A stretch of 64,000 nt of DNA from Sesamum alatum (lineage: Eukaryota; Streptophyta; Magnoliopsida; Lamiales; Pedaliaceae). The notes below the pieces were generated by a model. The model ran no database searches. It had not been told where the DNA came from and was given only the letters and a program-made list of their open reading frames with translations. Positions 1 to 11,370 of the stretch are shown here, piece by piece; the stretch's first letter is position 1, and each line of letters opens with the position of its first letter. The position numbers were made by a program, and so were the translations under genes. The stretch is from the NCBI GenBank assembly GCA_034509735.1, contig JACGWO010000003.1, positions 3,534,001 through 3,598,000 of the forward strand. The letters are read 5' to 3'.

Positions 1-1695
1 GTATCTAGCATCTGGCAAGAGATGTCAGTATCTGGGATACGTTCATCATAAGCCTTATACAGTGCAGTCGGAATATGTATTGAGGACGGTGGATTCCAAG
101 ATAGGATCCGTCACCTGTCAGTATATGACAGTCGAGTCTCGTATGCGCTCTGAGACAGTTTAAACTCTTATAAGTCTGTGGCCACAGCGATTGGTCAAGT
201 AGGGACTGGTTTCCTACGTCGATCGATAGAGTAAACGTGCCTCGAGTTACTGAGCATAGTTGTCTAGTCCAGGATGGGAACCGACGCCCAATTCCATACC
301 CTAGACTTGGACCGAGAGACGGATGATGGAAGGACCGTACTCGTATGGGACTCGGGAGCCTAAATGTTCACGCCAACATTCACCTAGTCTCTAGTGCCAT
401 GGACCGTTGCTAGACGGCCACCCATGGTGACGGGCGTTTTTCTGATTAATGGTTAATCGGAAAAGCAATTAATAAAATTGGATTTAATTGATCAATTGTG
501 TTGGACACAAGCCCAAGTCTAGCTGAGGGTGAACCTAATGAGTCACACACAAATCACTTTGGATTTGGCGGAGTTAATTTGGAATTAATTCGAGAAGAAG
601 CGAATAAATTTAATCGGATTAAATTTATTCAAGAGAGAAAATAAATGATTGGATCATTTATTGAGAAATCCATTTGATGGATGGTCCAAGAATTAATTAA
701 TTGGATTAGTTAATTTTCGCATTAAGGACCTTTAAATTAATTGGATTAATTTATTGGGTTTTGGCTAGAATAGTTGATTGGATCAATTATTTTTAATTTG
801 GACTTATGTTTATTTAATTGGATTAAATAAATAATTGGGATTCAATTGGATTGAAATTAATTAGATTAATTAATGCCCAATGGATACATGTTTGGACTTT
901 ATTTAATTTGATTAAATACAAGTCCAAAAACCATGAAGGTCCAAGTCCATTTTTTCATGCAAGTTGAAGCTAGTTAAAGAGGAGTTTCAACTCTTCCACA
1001 TATGTACATGATGAGCACGAAAATTTGCTGATTTGTGGGTGGTTTTCTCTTGCTATCATGTGTAGTGGATGTGCTAGAAGTGTGTGTATGTGGAAGTTGC
1101 CTTGGAGGTTACTTATGTAGGTGGTTTTTGAACACTACATTCTACATACACAAAAACTACTTTGCTAGACACAATTCACTTAACTTGCTTCACTTTTTGC
1201 TGGAGTTTTTTAGCCAAATACTCTCTGAAAATTCTCTCTTTTAGTGTTCATACTTCTTAGAGAAGATTGAACAAAAACATTCCAAGGTACACTAATCGAT
1301 AGTGCTTTCTTTGGAATTGTTTCTTCTTCTTTGTTTCCAATTTCTATCTAGCAATAGAGTAGAAATAAATCTATAGTGTGGTGTGGAACACATTAGAGGA
1401 GTTCTACGTTGAGCTCTCAAGTGGACGAACGAAGAAAGAAAAGAAAGGAACAACGCACGAACCCGTTCTACATAAACGAACAAAGGTTGGTTTCCTTTTT
1501 ACATTTTTGTATAACTTTCTTCTTCTCCTTTTAAGCCACATGTCCAGCATGTTTTATTTTGTTGTTTATGCTTTGACAAACACCGAACGCCCGGGAACTG
1601 CAAAGAGAACACCCCTTTGAATCTGGTTTAAATTATGTCTTAAATTTATGTTTTTACGCTTCCGTTGCGTTCCCGGGCTGTAGCCGATTCTTTCA
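1..1695 (+). repeat. 5' LTR of element 1 (partial)
   Basis: This segment aligns with 8075-9770 with scattered substitutions and a few one-base indels. It ends in CA directly before the primer site. It contains the 31-bp CCATGG block (397-427), a donor-like GT (1486) and a degraded copy of the terminal hairpin (1601-1619). Confidence 0.93.
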
Positions 1696-1696
1696 G

Positions 1697-1708
1697 TGGT
1701 ATCAGAGC
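1697..1708 (+). other. Primer binding site, element 1
   Basis: TGGTATCAGAGC begins two bases after the LTR's terminal CA. It is complementary to the 3' end of initiator methionine tRNA, the usual primer for minus-strand synthesis in plant copia elements. Confidence 0.93.
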
Positions 1709-3595
1709 CCGGTTCAGTGTTGTGGCTTTAAGGATTTACATGTTATAATGTGTTAAGCATGTTGAACGTGTTTAAAAATGCTTTTGGAAAGCATGTTTTA
1801 CGGTTTTTTCTAGCATGATTATGTGTATGAAAATATGTGTTAATTTTGCTTTTGAAATTATGGATATCTATGCATTTTATGAGAATTTGATTTTCTGTAA
1901 ATGCGTGTTTATATTTCAGTTTTACAGCAGATATAAAAAAAAATAAAAAATTGGAAAAACGTTCAGCAGCCGTCTGCTTGCTGCTGCCTGCCGGCCGGTC
2001 ACTGGGCCAGCAGGCGCGCAGGCCGGGCGCGCGCGCCCGCTGGCCGTGCGTGCTGGCGGGCAGCGCGCCATCGGCCGGTCTGGGATGTTTGGGCCGTTTT
2101 GCATCGTTTTTCGTGAAAATTTTAATTTTCTGATTTCTGCTATTTTCTGAATGTGAGTAATCTTGGCATATTTTAATTTTAGTTGAATTGGATTTTTCTA
2201 AAATTATTTTTGATGTCTTAGATTATTTTGCAAATGGTTTCCAAACTAAAATGGTTTATACATTGGATGTATGGGTGATATCCGTTTTTCAATTGCATTA
2301 TTAATATATTATTTTCTGCACTTAATTATGTTTATTGTTAGATATTGGATATCTTGTTATAAATACATGGTATGTATTTATGTGTTGGCATATTTATATT
2401 TGATGTAAATGTGCTTTGTTGTTGTTGTTTATTTGATAAACAATAAGGATGATCACTAGCCCTTTTTAGCCTATGTATGGTTTAATTTATTGTTGGGTGA
2501 GGCCTGCGTGCCTCTTTGTTTTTCTTCTCTCTATCGTTTTTTAGCCTTGGAATAATAAGGCTTTCTTCCTCTCTATTAATGTACTCCCCCCGACTTATGA
2601 TTGGGGTTTCTTTTAAGTTGTAATGAGAGTAGATTAGATTGTGAGGATTTAATTTATTAATTGTAAGCTTCCAAGGAGATGAAGGTCCGGTGGATGGAGC
2701 CAATGATGGAAGGTCAAGAAGAACAAAGGAGGAATTTTTACAAGGCCCCATTAGAATGATAATGGGATGTAAATATTGTAATAGTGTAGGTCTACCCTAG
2801 TTTGACCATAGATCCACTGCGGGCTCAGTGGATCACTTAGGAATGGGCTTGTGATCATCCTAACAGGGGCGTGCTAGGCTTACTTTGCATGTGCTTAAGT
2901 TTTTTATGCTTTGATGTATGGTGTGTTTGGAATGCATCTTATTACATTATATGTATAAATCTTGAGCATGCAAAATACTAACAATGATGAGGTCTCGGTC
3001 TTAATAAAATGATGAACTCTCACTTGGATGGTCCAAGTAAATATTAGGCCCAAAATGGAATTAAATCAAATGGTTTGATTATTCCAAGCCTTCCATCCGT
3101 AATAATGTAATGAGGAAGCTACTTTCCTCTAAAGCGTGGTCTCACGAGTCGTGGCACGTTTTGGAATGAAAGAAAGCTGCATTATTGTTACGAACAAAGG
3201 AATATGCTCTTGTTTCCCTGTCTCACGAGTCGTGGGGGGCGACAGTTGAGATATGATTTGGTTGATGGGTCGGGCCTAACGCCGAAGTAACATGATTCGC
3301 TTGGAGTACTCGGAATCATGTGAAAGAGGTGAGGCAAAATATCTTGGGAATCTCATTGGATGAGAATGGTATTGGATACCTCCCACAAAGTTTTTTCTAT
3401 GTGAATCGTAAAAGCGGGGCATGGAGAATTGCGTTTGTGGATCCCAAGCCCACTAGGAATTGGTTTCCTGAAACCCACTTGAGAGTGGTGGGCTTTCGTA
3501 GAAATAGTGGGAGGGTAATGACTAAAGACCATGTCATAAACTTGAATTAATATTACAATTCGTTTGCTAATTTCTGCTTTACATTTTGAATGTAG
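1709..3595 (+). other. Untranslated leader of element 1 with GC island
   Basis: This 1.9-kb stretch has no credible gene. A GC-rich island (about 1965-2100, rich in GCGCGC and GGCCGG) sits in otherwise AT-rich DNA. Blocks shared with the other families follow, including a region near 2810-2880 around GATCCACTGCGGGCTCAG and two CTCACGAGTCGTGG motifs at 3141-3154 and 3222-3235. The segment 3320-3550 is open in one frame here, but the frame is not kept in sister elements. Confidence 0.75.
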
Positions 3596-6500
3596 ATGTC
3601 TAAGAACCCGTTATCTATGATTATGGAGACTAATAAGTTTAATGGAACGAACTACAACGATTGGCTGCGTAATCTGAGGATTGTCCTCGATTACGAAAAC
3701 CAGGCTTATGTTCTGGATAAGCCATTTCCCGTAACCTTGCCGGAAGGTTCCTCGCCAGAAGAGCGTTTGACGTTCGAAAAATGGCATGAGGATGACCGCA
3801 AGGTACGCAGCATCATACTGGCATACATGACCAATGAGATCCAGAAGCAGTATGATAGGCTGGACCATGCCAACGCGATAATGCTCTGCTTACAGGATAT
3901 GTATGCGGTTCCGGATAGGCATATTAGATATGCCGCCACAAAAGCATTTTTCGGCACCAAGATGACTGAAGGATCCTCTGTACATGAACATGGGATCAAG
4001 ATGCTTTCCCTTGGGGAAAAGCTCGAGGATCTCAAAGTTGGGCTTGATAATGATACATATATAGATGTAATCCTACAATCTCTTCCTCCCTCTTACGACC
4101 CTTTTCTCGTGAATTACAACATGAATGGGCTTGAGAAGTCCATACACGAGTTGATTAACATGTTGACCCAGTTCGAAGCAACGACCAAAAGGTCTGCGCC
4201 GGCGATACTGGTTGGGGAGGCTTCAACCTCTAAGGCGAAAGGCAAGAGGGCCGGACGCTGGAAGAGGAAGAAGGGAAAGGCAAAAGCCGCTGCTAGCGCT
4301 CAGAGCGCTCCTGTTGCCCCAGTGGGGATGGGCAAAGGAAAGGGAAAGGTTGGACCGCAACAATCGAGGGCAAATGATGTTTGCATGCATTGCCATGGAA
4401 GAGGGCATTGGAAGAGGGACTGCCCCAAGCTCCTCTCCAATCAAGGTATATTTGTTATTGAGGTTAACATGATTACTAATTCTGCTTCTTGGGTATTGGA
4501 TACCGGTTGTGGAGCTCACATCTGCAATGATTTGCAGGTGCTGGAAAGAAGCAGAAAGCTAAGTAGGGACGAGGTCGTGCTGAGGCTTGGTGATGGCAAG
4601 GCTATTGCTGCTGAAGCTGTAGGTCTAGTCCACTTAGTTGTTAGTGATCAAGTTAGGATAGAATTAAAAGATTGCTATTATGTACCTAGCATGATCAAGA
4701 ATATCATTTCAATACTGTTGTTGGACAATGCTGGTTTTGATTTCATGATCAATAAAAATTATTTTTATTTGATGAAGAATGGTTCTTCACATCTGCTAGG
4801 TAAACTTCATAATGGTCTTTATATTCTTCAACAGCGTGATTTGATCATGACTGCTCAAAACAAACGGAAAATGGATAATCAAGAAAACGCACAGATTTGG
4901 CATGCAAGGCTAGGTCACATCTCTCAAGACAGGATTAGGAGGTTGGTGGACTCAAAGAGTCTAAAAATAGATTATTTGGACCATCTACCGGCCTGCGAGT
5001 CTTGTCTAAAAGGGAAAATGACCAAGAAGCCCTTTGTTGGACAAAAACATGCTTGCCAGTGGTCTGTTGGATTTTGATCCATTCAGATGTCTGTGGGCCA
5101 CTAAATACATAGGCCAGAGGAGGGTTTTCTTACTTCATAACTTTTACCGATGACCACTCACGGTATGGTTATGTTTACCTTATGAGGTACAAGTCTGAGG
5201 CCTTTGGAAGGTTTAAAGAGTTCAGGCTTGAAGTTGAAAACCAAACTGGTCGCAAAATTAAAGCCCTTCGGTCGGACCGAGGTGGTGAGTATTTGAATGG
5301 GGAATTCTTGGATTACTTAAAAGAGAATGGGATTCTCTCTCAGTGGACTCCTCCGGAACGCCACAACTGAATGACGTCTCTGAAAGGAGGAATCGAACCT
5401 TGTTGGACATGGTTCGATCCATGATGAGTTTTACTGAACTGCCCTTATCCTTCTGGGGTTATGCTCTTGAGACGGCAGCCAAGTTATTAAACATGGCGCC
5501 TTCTAAGACAGTGGCCTAGACGCCATATCAGATATGGCATGGCAAGCCTGCTTCCTACAAGTACTTGAGAGTGTGGGGTAGCCCTGCAGACGTCAAGAGA
5601 CTAGTGGGAGACAAACTGGACTCGAGGTCTAGTTTGTGCAGGTTCGTGGGTTACCCTAAGGAAACTGCGGGGTATTATTTTTATGATCCTTCCGAGCAAA
5701 AGGTTTTTGTCTCGAGAAACGCAGTGTTCCTGGAAAAGGGTTTTCCAACGGATACCCGTCGTGAGGAATTGCTCCTTGAGGAATCAAGTGAGGCAATACC
5801 TCAAACGGATGCAACGACATCATCTGCACCTGTAGTTTCCACTGACGATATTCCTATCATCCGAAGGTCGATTAGAGTTTCCCATCAACCTGATAGGTAT
5901 GGGTTTCTAGGTGTGACCGGTCAGTTGGACAATTATCCAAAGACCTACGGAGAAGCAATGTCGGACATTGATTCGGGAAAATGGGTTGAGGCCATGAAAT
6001 CCGAAATGGACTCTATGAGTTCAAACAAGGTTTGGACCTTAGTAGATCCACCCAAGGGTGTCAAGCCCGTCGGGTGTAAATGGGTCTACAAACGTAAGCT
6101 TGGAGCTGACGGGGAGGTGACTACCTTCAAGGCCAGGCTTGTGGCAAAAGGTTATACTCAGTGGCCTGGGGTCGATTTTGAGGAAACCTATTCGCCCGTA
6201 GCCATGGCTAAGTCCATTCGGATTATGCTTGCCATAGCTGCATGGTATGACTATGAAATATGGCAGATGGACGTGAAAACGGCCTTCCTTAATGGATTTG
6301 TTGAGGAATAGATCTATATGGATCAGCCAGAGGATTTCACATCTGTTGGGGAAGAGCAGAAGGTCTGCCATCTCCAAAGGTCCATCTATGGTCTCAAACA
6401 AGCTTCCCGAAGTTGGAATATCCGTTTTGATGAAGTCATACGGGGTTATGATTTCATCAAGAACGAGTTTGACCCTTGTGTATAAAAGAAGGTCAGTGGG

Positions 6501-7511
6501 AGCTCAGTTGCGTTCCTAGTGCTTTATGTGGACGACATCTTACTCTTTGGGAATGATGTAAAGATGTTAGGTGACACTAAAGCATGGTTGTCCACACAAT
6601 TCTCCATGAAGGATTTGGGTGATGCTTCCTACATCCTAGGCATCAAGATTATCCGGGATAGATCTAAAAGGATGTTAGGAATGACCTAAACCTCATATGT
6701 TGAGAAAGTCTTGAAGAGATTCAAGATGGAAAACTCCAAACGAGGATTCCTTCCTATGAGGCATGGGGTTAAACTGTCCAAGAAGCAGTCTCCTAAGACT
6801 GATGAGGAAGTTATAAGGATGTTGGACATCCCCTATGCTTCAGCCGTAGGCAGCATACAGTATGCTGTGCAGTGCACAAGGCCCGATATTGCTTTCGCTT
6901 TGATCGTTACGAGCAGATATCAGGCTTGTGCCGGTGAGGCTCACTGGACTGCAGTCAAGACCATTCTTAAGTACCTGAGAAGGACTAAAGATATGTTCTT
7001 GGTTTACGGTGGTGGAGAGTTGATTCTGGAAGGCTACAGCGATGCTAGCTTCCAGTCTGATGAGGATGATGCCAAGTCTCAATCTGGGTTTGTATTCAAG
7101 CTGAATGGTGGTGTGGTGGCTTGGAAAAGTTCCAAGCAGGATACTACAGCTGATTCCACCACGGAAGCTGAGTACATAGCGGCTTCGGAAGCAGCTAAGG
7201 AGGCGGTTTGGATGAAAAACTACATCCAAGAGTTGGGTGTAGTGCCTAGCATTGCCGAGCCAATAGTTATCTTCTGTGATAACAACGGGGCTATAGCGCA
7301 AGCGAAGGAACCGAGATCTCATCACTGATCCAAACACATTCTTAGACGCTACCATCTGCTTAGAGAGATGGTGGGAAGAGGTGACGTTCGGATGGACCGA
7401 GTCACATCGGCAGAAAATACAGCAGATCCGCTGACCAAGCCAGTGTCGCAGGTTGCTCATACTCAGCATCTTGGGAAGATAGGTTTGAGGGTCATGAGTG
7501 ATTGGCTTTAG
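3596..7511 (+). pseudogene. Copia gag-pol polyprotein, element 1 (decayed)
   Basis: The polyprotein would supply capsid, protease, integrase, RT and RNase H for cytoplasmic particles and insertion of cDNA. A first frame (3596-5077, 493 codons) holds a UBN2-type copia Gag, a CCHC knuckle (CMHCHGRGHWKRDC, near residue 262), the protease motif LDTGCGAH (near 302) and the integrase zinc region starting HARLGH (near 433). It then breaks by frameshift. Integrase remnants continue at 5130-5700, including RSDRGGEY. RT follows with QMDVKTAFLNG and an intact YVDD near 6525. RNase H contains DNNGAIAQAK. Stops interrupt RT (about 6309, 6483, 6688) and RNase H (about 7326). The start is the ATG after AATGTAG, matching the MSKNPL start of every sister copy. 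The copy is not functional as it stands. Confidence 0.93.
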
Positions 7512-7514
7512 GGT

Positions 7515-7526
7515 CAAGTGGGAGAT
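7515..7526 (+). other. Polypurine tract, element 1
   Basis: CAAGTGGGAGAT lies directly before the 3' LTR and just after the pol stop. It is the expected plus-strand primer and is identical in elements 2, 3, 4 and 5. Confidence 0.88.
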
Positions 7527-9770
7527 TGTTAGAATAGGGTGACCGGAAAGCCAATTAGATTGGTCTTGATGTAATCTATTTTTGACAATGTCATTGTAAT
7601 TGTAATATTCTTATATGAATATAGTGAGTATTCATGTTTGGCAGTTCCATTTGTTGTGCTCGCTATTTATGTTTATTCCATTTAACATCACAACAAAGCC
7701 CACAGGCCAAACGAACAACCCATGTAGTTGGGCTGCGCATTGGATGGCAGCTATGAAACTAACTTCTAAGGGTTAGGTCTGAAACGTTCCAAGTCGAGGA
7801 CCTTGAGACAGGGCATCAAGAGTCCTATAACAGACTTGCACTAATGATTGCATTCATTAGATGAGTGCCGTGTTTCATCGGCGACAAACGTTGGACGTCT
7901 ATGCAATATTAGTGGGTTAGGTGACAAGGATGTCAACTGATTGAACTGACTCGCGGGAATCGTCCTATGGAAGCCTTGGAGGCTTGGTCGGTATGACTGG
8001 CATTCCCGGCTCCGATAGTACGAGATTAGTCCTCGGACTTGAGGAATCATGGCAGTCACATGCATATGATGGCTGTATCTAGCATCTGGCAAGAGATGTC
8101 AGTATCTGGGATACGTTCATCATAAGCCTTATACAGTGCAGTCGGAATATGTATTGAGGACGGTGGATTCCAAGATAGGATCCGTCACCTTTCAGTATAT
8201 GACAGTCGAGTCTCCTATGCGCTCTGAGACAGTTTAAACTCTTATAAGTCTGTGGCCACAGCGATTGGTCGAGTAGGGAATGGTTTCCTACGTCGATCGA
8301 TAGAGTAAAACGTGCCTCGAGTTACTGAGCATAGTTGTCTAGTCCAGGATGGGAACCGACGCCCAATTCCATACTCTAGACTTAGACCGGGAGACGGATG
8401 ATGGAAGGACCATACTCGTATGGGACTCGGGAGCCTAAATGTTCACGCCAACATTCACCTAGTCTCTAGTGCTATGGACCGTTGCTAGACGGCCACCCAT
8501 GGTGACGGGCGTTTTTCTGATTAATGGTTAATCGGAAAAATAATTAATTAAATTTGATTTAATTGATCAATTGTGTTGGACACAAGCCCAAGTCTAGCTG
8601 AGGGTGAACCTAATTAGTCACACACAAATCACTTTGGATTTGGCAGAGTTAATTTGGAATTAATTCTAGAAGAAGCGAATAAATTTAATCGGATTAAATT
8701 TATTCAAGAGAGAAAATAAATGATTGGATCATTTATTGAGAAATCCATTTGATGTATGGTCCAAGAATTAATTTATTGGATTAGTTAATTTTTGGACTAA
8801 GGACCTTTAAATTAATTGGATTAATTTATTGGGTTTTGGCTAGAATAGTTGATTGGATCAATTATTCTTAATTTGGACTTATGTTTATTTAATTGGATTA
8901 AATAAATAATTGGGATTCAATTGGATTGAAATTAATTAGATTAATTAATGCCCAATAGATACATGTTTGGACTTTATTTAATTTGATTAAATACAAGCCC
9001 AAAAACCATGAAGGTCCAAGTCCATTTTTTCATGCAAGTTGAAGCTAGTTAAGGAGGAGTTTCAACTCTTCCACATATGTACATGATGAGCACGAAAATT
9101 TGCTGATTTGTGGGTGGTTTTCTCTTGCTATCATGTGTAGTGGATGTGCTAGAAGTGCGTGTATGTGGAAGTTGCCTTGGAGGTTAACTTATGTAGGTGG
9201 TTTTTGAACACTACATTCTACATACACAAAACTACTTTGCTAGACACAATTCACTTAACTTGCTTCACTTTTTGCTGGAGTTTTTTAGCCAAATACTCTC
9301 TGAAAATTCTCTCTTTTAGTGTTCATACTTCTTAGAGAAGATTGAACAAAAACATTCCAAGGTACACTAATCGATAGTGCTTTCTTTGGAATTGTTTCTT
9401 CTTCTTTGTTTCCAATTTCTATCTAGCAATAGAGTAGAAATAAATCTATAGTGTGGTGTGGAACACATTAGAGGAGTTCTACGTTGAGCTCTCAAGTGGA
9501 CGAACGAAGAAAGAAAAGAAAGGAACAACGCACGAACCCGTTCTACATAAACGAACAAAGGTTGGTTTCCTTTTTACATTTTTGTATAACTTTCTTCTTC
9601 TCCTTTTAAGCCACATGTCCAGCATGTTTTATTTTGTTGTTTATGCTTTGACAAACACCGAACGCCCGGGAACTTCAAAGGGAACACCCCTTTGAATCCG
9701 GTTTAAATTATGTCTTAAATTTACGTTTTTACGCTTCCGTTGCGTTCCCGGGCCGTACCCGATTCTTTCA
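7527..9770 (+). repeat. 3' LTR of element 1 (family A, complete)
   Basis: The 2244-bp repeat begins TGTTAGAATAGG and ends CTTTCA. It contains the 31-bp block (8472-8502, first CCATGG mutated to CTATGG), the donor-like GTTGGT (9561) and a perfect terminal hairpin, TTCAAAGGG with CCCTTTGAA (9674-9696). Small open frames on both strands are LTR artefacts. Confidence 0.94.
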
Positions 9771-11370
9771 CAGAACCTGCCGAACAGCCTCTCGCCACAC
9801 AGCCGTGTCCACGGGCTGTCGAAAGCAGCTCCCGCCATATTGCTGTGTTCTCCTCGGACACACAAACACAGCTTCCTTCCTCCAGCCCACGGCCTTGTTT
9901 CCCCCAGGCGTGACTGGCTCCAGCAAGGGCAAGGAACTCATCGTCTACTACAAGTTTACCTGGTTGGGTGATTCGATAGACGACGCCTACACCTCTTTGC
10001 TCTCCCAGGATAATCAGGGCCATAAACATTGCAGCCCTCACGATGGTTCCCCCATGATTGTTGCGGCCTATTGGAATGTTCGTGGTCTTAATAAAAGGGA
10101 CCATCAATGTGCAATAGTAGAGCTTATTCAGGAATTTGGATTGGCGCTAATTGGTTTTTTGGAATGTCAGGTGGCTCAGCATAATGTAGCATGAATTCAG
10201 GACTCGATGCGGCCGAAATGGATCTGGTTTACGGATTACGCGGAATCGGGGACTGGAAACATAATATGGGTAGGATGCGATGCGTCGGAGGTGCATGTGG
10301 ACATTCTCCAGGCTCAGCACTTGCTCATGCATTGCAAGATCACTCAGCTTAGCGATGCACGGAGCTGGTTAACCATATTTGTGTATAGCTCGAACGACGT
10401 TGGAACTAGGCGGGATTTGTGGAAATCCATAGTGGCACTTGCTGGACAAAGTGAGAACGTCCCATGGCTCGTTTGGGGGGACTTCAATACGGTCATGGAC
10501 GCCAGTGAAATCCTGGGCCTTCACTCGGATAGTTCTTTGGCAATGGGGGAATTCTGAGATTGCGCCCACCAGTCCCAACTACACACCTTGCCTGCGCGGG
10601 GTAATCAGTACTCATGCACAATAGCAGTATGAGAGAGAGAAGTCAGTGGAGGCGTTTGCACTGTGCCTTGGTGAATGAATCATGGCTCGAGGATTGGCCG
10701 AACAGCGAGTACATATGCTCCACGCAGCGCACTTCGGATCACTGCCCGCTTGTTCTCTCTACGGCGGGGGCGCCCACTCGTTGAGGAGGTATGTTCCAAT
10801 TTGATAATTTTCTATGCGTTGATGCTTCGTTTCTGCGTGAGGTGACCAGGATTTGGAGGCATAGGGTGCATGGAATCCGCATGTTTGGCGTGGTAAGGAA
10901 GCTAAAATGCCTTAACCGTACCTTTCGCACTATGCATGGTCAAAAGGGGGACCACTCTCATAATGTTTTGGAGGCTGGTGAGTTTTTGGCCTGAATCCAA
11001 ACCTTGCCGCAGGAGCTTCTAAGTGATGTGTTTGTGCCACATACAGAGAGGCTATGCTATTTAGTCTACGTGGTTGCGGTGAATCAAGAGCAGACCATGT
11101 TGTAGCAGCGGGCTAAGCTGTAGTGACTGCGTGATGGGGACAAATGCTCGGTGTTTTTTCTTTCAAAAGATTGCTGCTCGTCGGGCACGACAGAAGATAT
11201 TCCAAATCAGGACCTCGGCAGGGGGAGGTGGTCCATGAGGAGGCACAGGTTGTGGAGGAATTTATGTCTTATTTCGAGAATTCGTTGGGGGGACCATGGG
11301 AGCCACGGACAGTTGATTTGGAGCCCATGAGAGCGTTCATCCAGGGCACTCTCACGGCGGAGGAAGTGGA
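9771..11370 (+). pseudogene. L1-like LINE ORF2, upstream half (endonuclease to pre-RT)
   Basis: LINE ORF2 nicks target DNA and reverse-transcribes its own RNA there. A Ser/Pro-rich stretch precedes the endonuclease start, which reads AAYWNVRGLNKRDH near 10063. The catalytic-region motif VWGDFNTVMD follows near 10470. Further segments (FQFDNFLCVDASFL near 10795, KLKCLNRTFR near 10900) match the linker between endonuclease and RT in plant L1 elements. Several frameshifts and stops interrupt it, for example after 10194 and 10557. The frame ends in TAEEVD at exactly the point where element 2 inserted, and resumes at 18115. The 5' end is lost at element 1. Confidence 0.85.

Larger units (their letters stand above)
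1486..3595 (+). other. Putative leader intron of element 1
   Basis: A donor-like AAAG|GTTGGT lies in the LTR, and an acceptor-like AATGTAG ends one base before the gag ATG. A CTAAT branch-point-like motif sits about 20 bases upstream of the acceptor. The same arrangement occurs in elements 2, 3 and 4. Splicing is inferred from conservation only; no transcript is available. The span would include the primer site and GC island. Confidence 0.4.
1..9770 (+). mobile_element. Ty1/copia element 1 (family A), left end outside window
   Basis: The order is partial 5' LTR, primer site, 1.9-kb leader, decayed gag-pol, polypurine tract and full 3' LTR. Window base 1 aligns with base 8075 of the 3' LTR, so about 548 bp of the 5' LTR lie outside. 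Protease, integrase, RT, RNase H is the copia gene order. The right flank is a LINE, so this copy probably inserted into that LINE. Its target duplication cannot be checked because the left end is missing. Confidence 0.93.

Noticed and set aside
1378..1620. Open frame in the family-A LTR, repeated at 9453-9695
   Set aside because: It is LTR sequence over the predicted donor site and hairpin; no homologous frame in families B-D.
3320..3550. Possible small leader protein upstream of gag in element 1
   Set aside because: Corresponding sequence in elements 2, 3 and 4 carries frame changes; kept as a noncoding conserved block instead.
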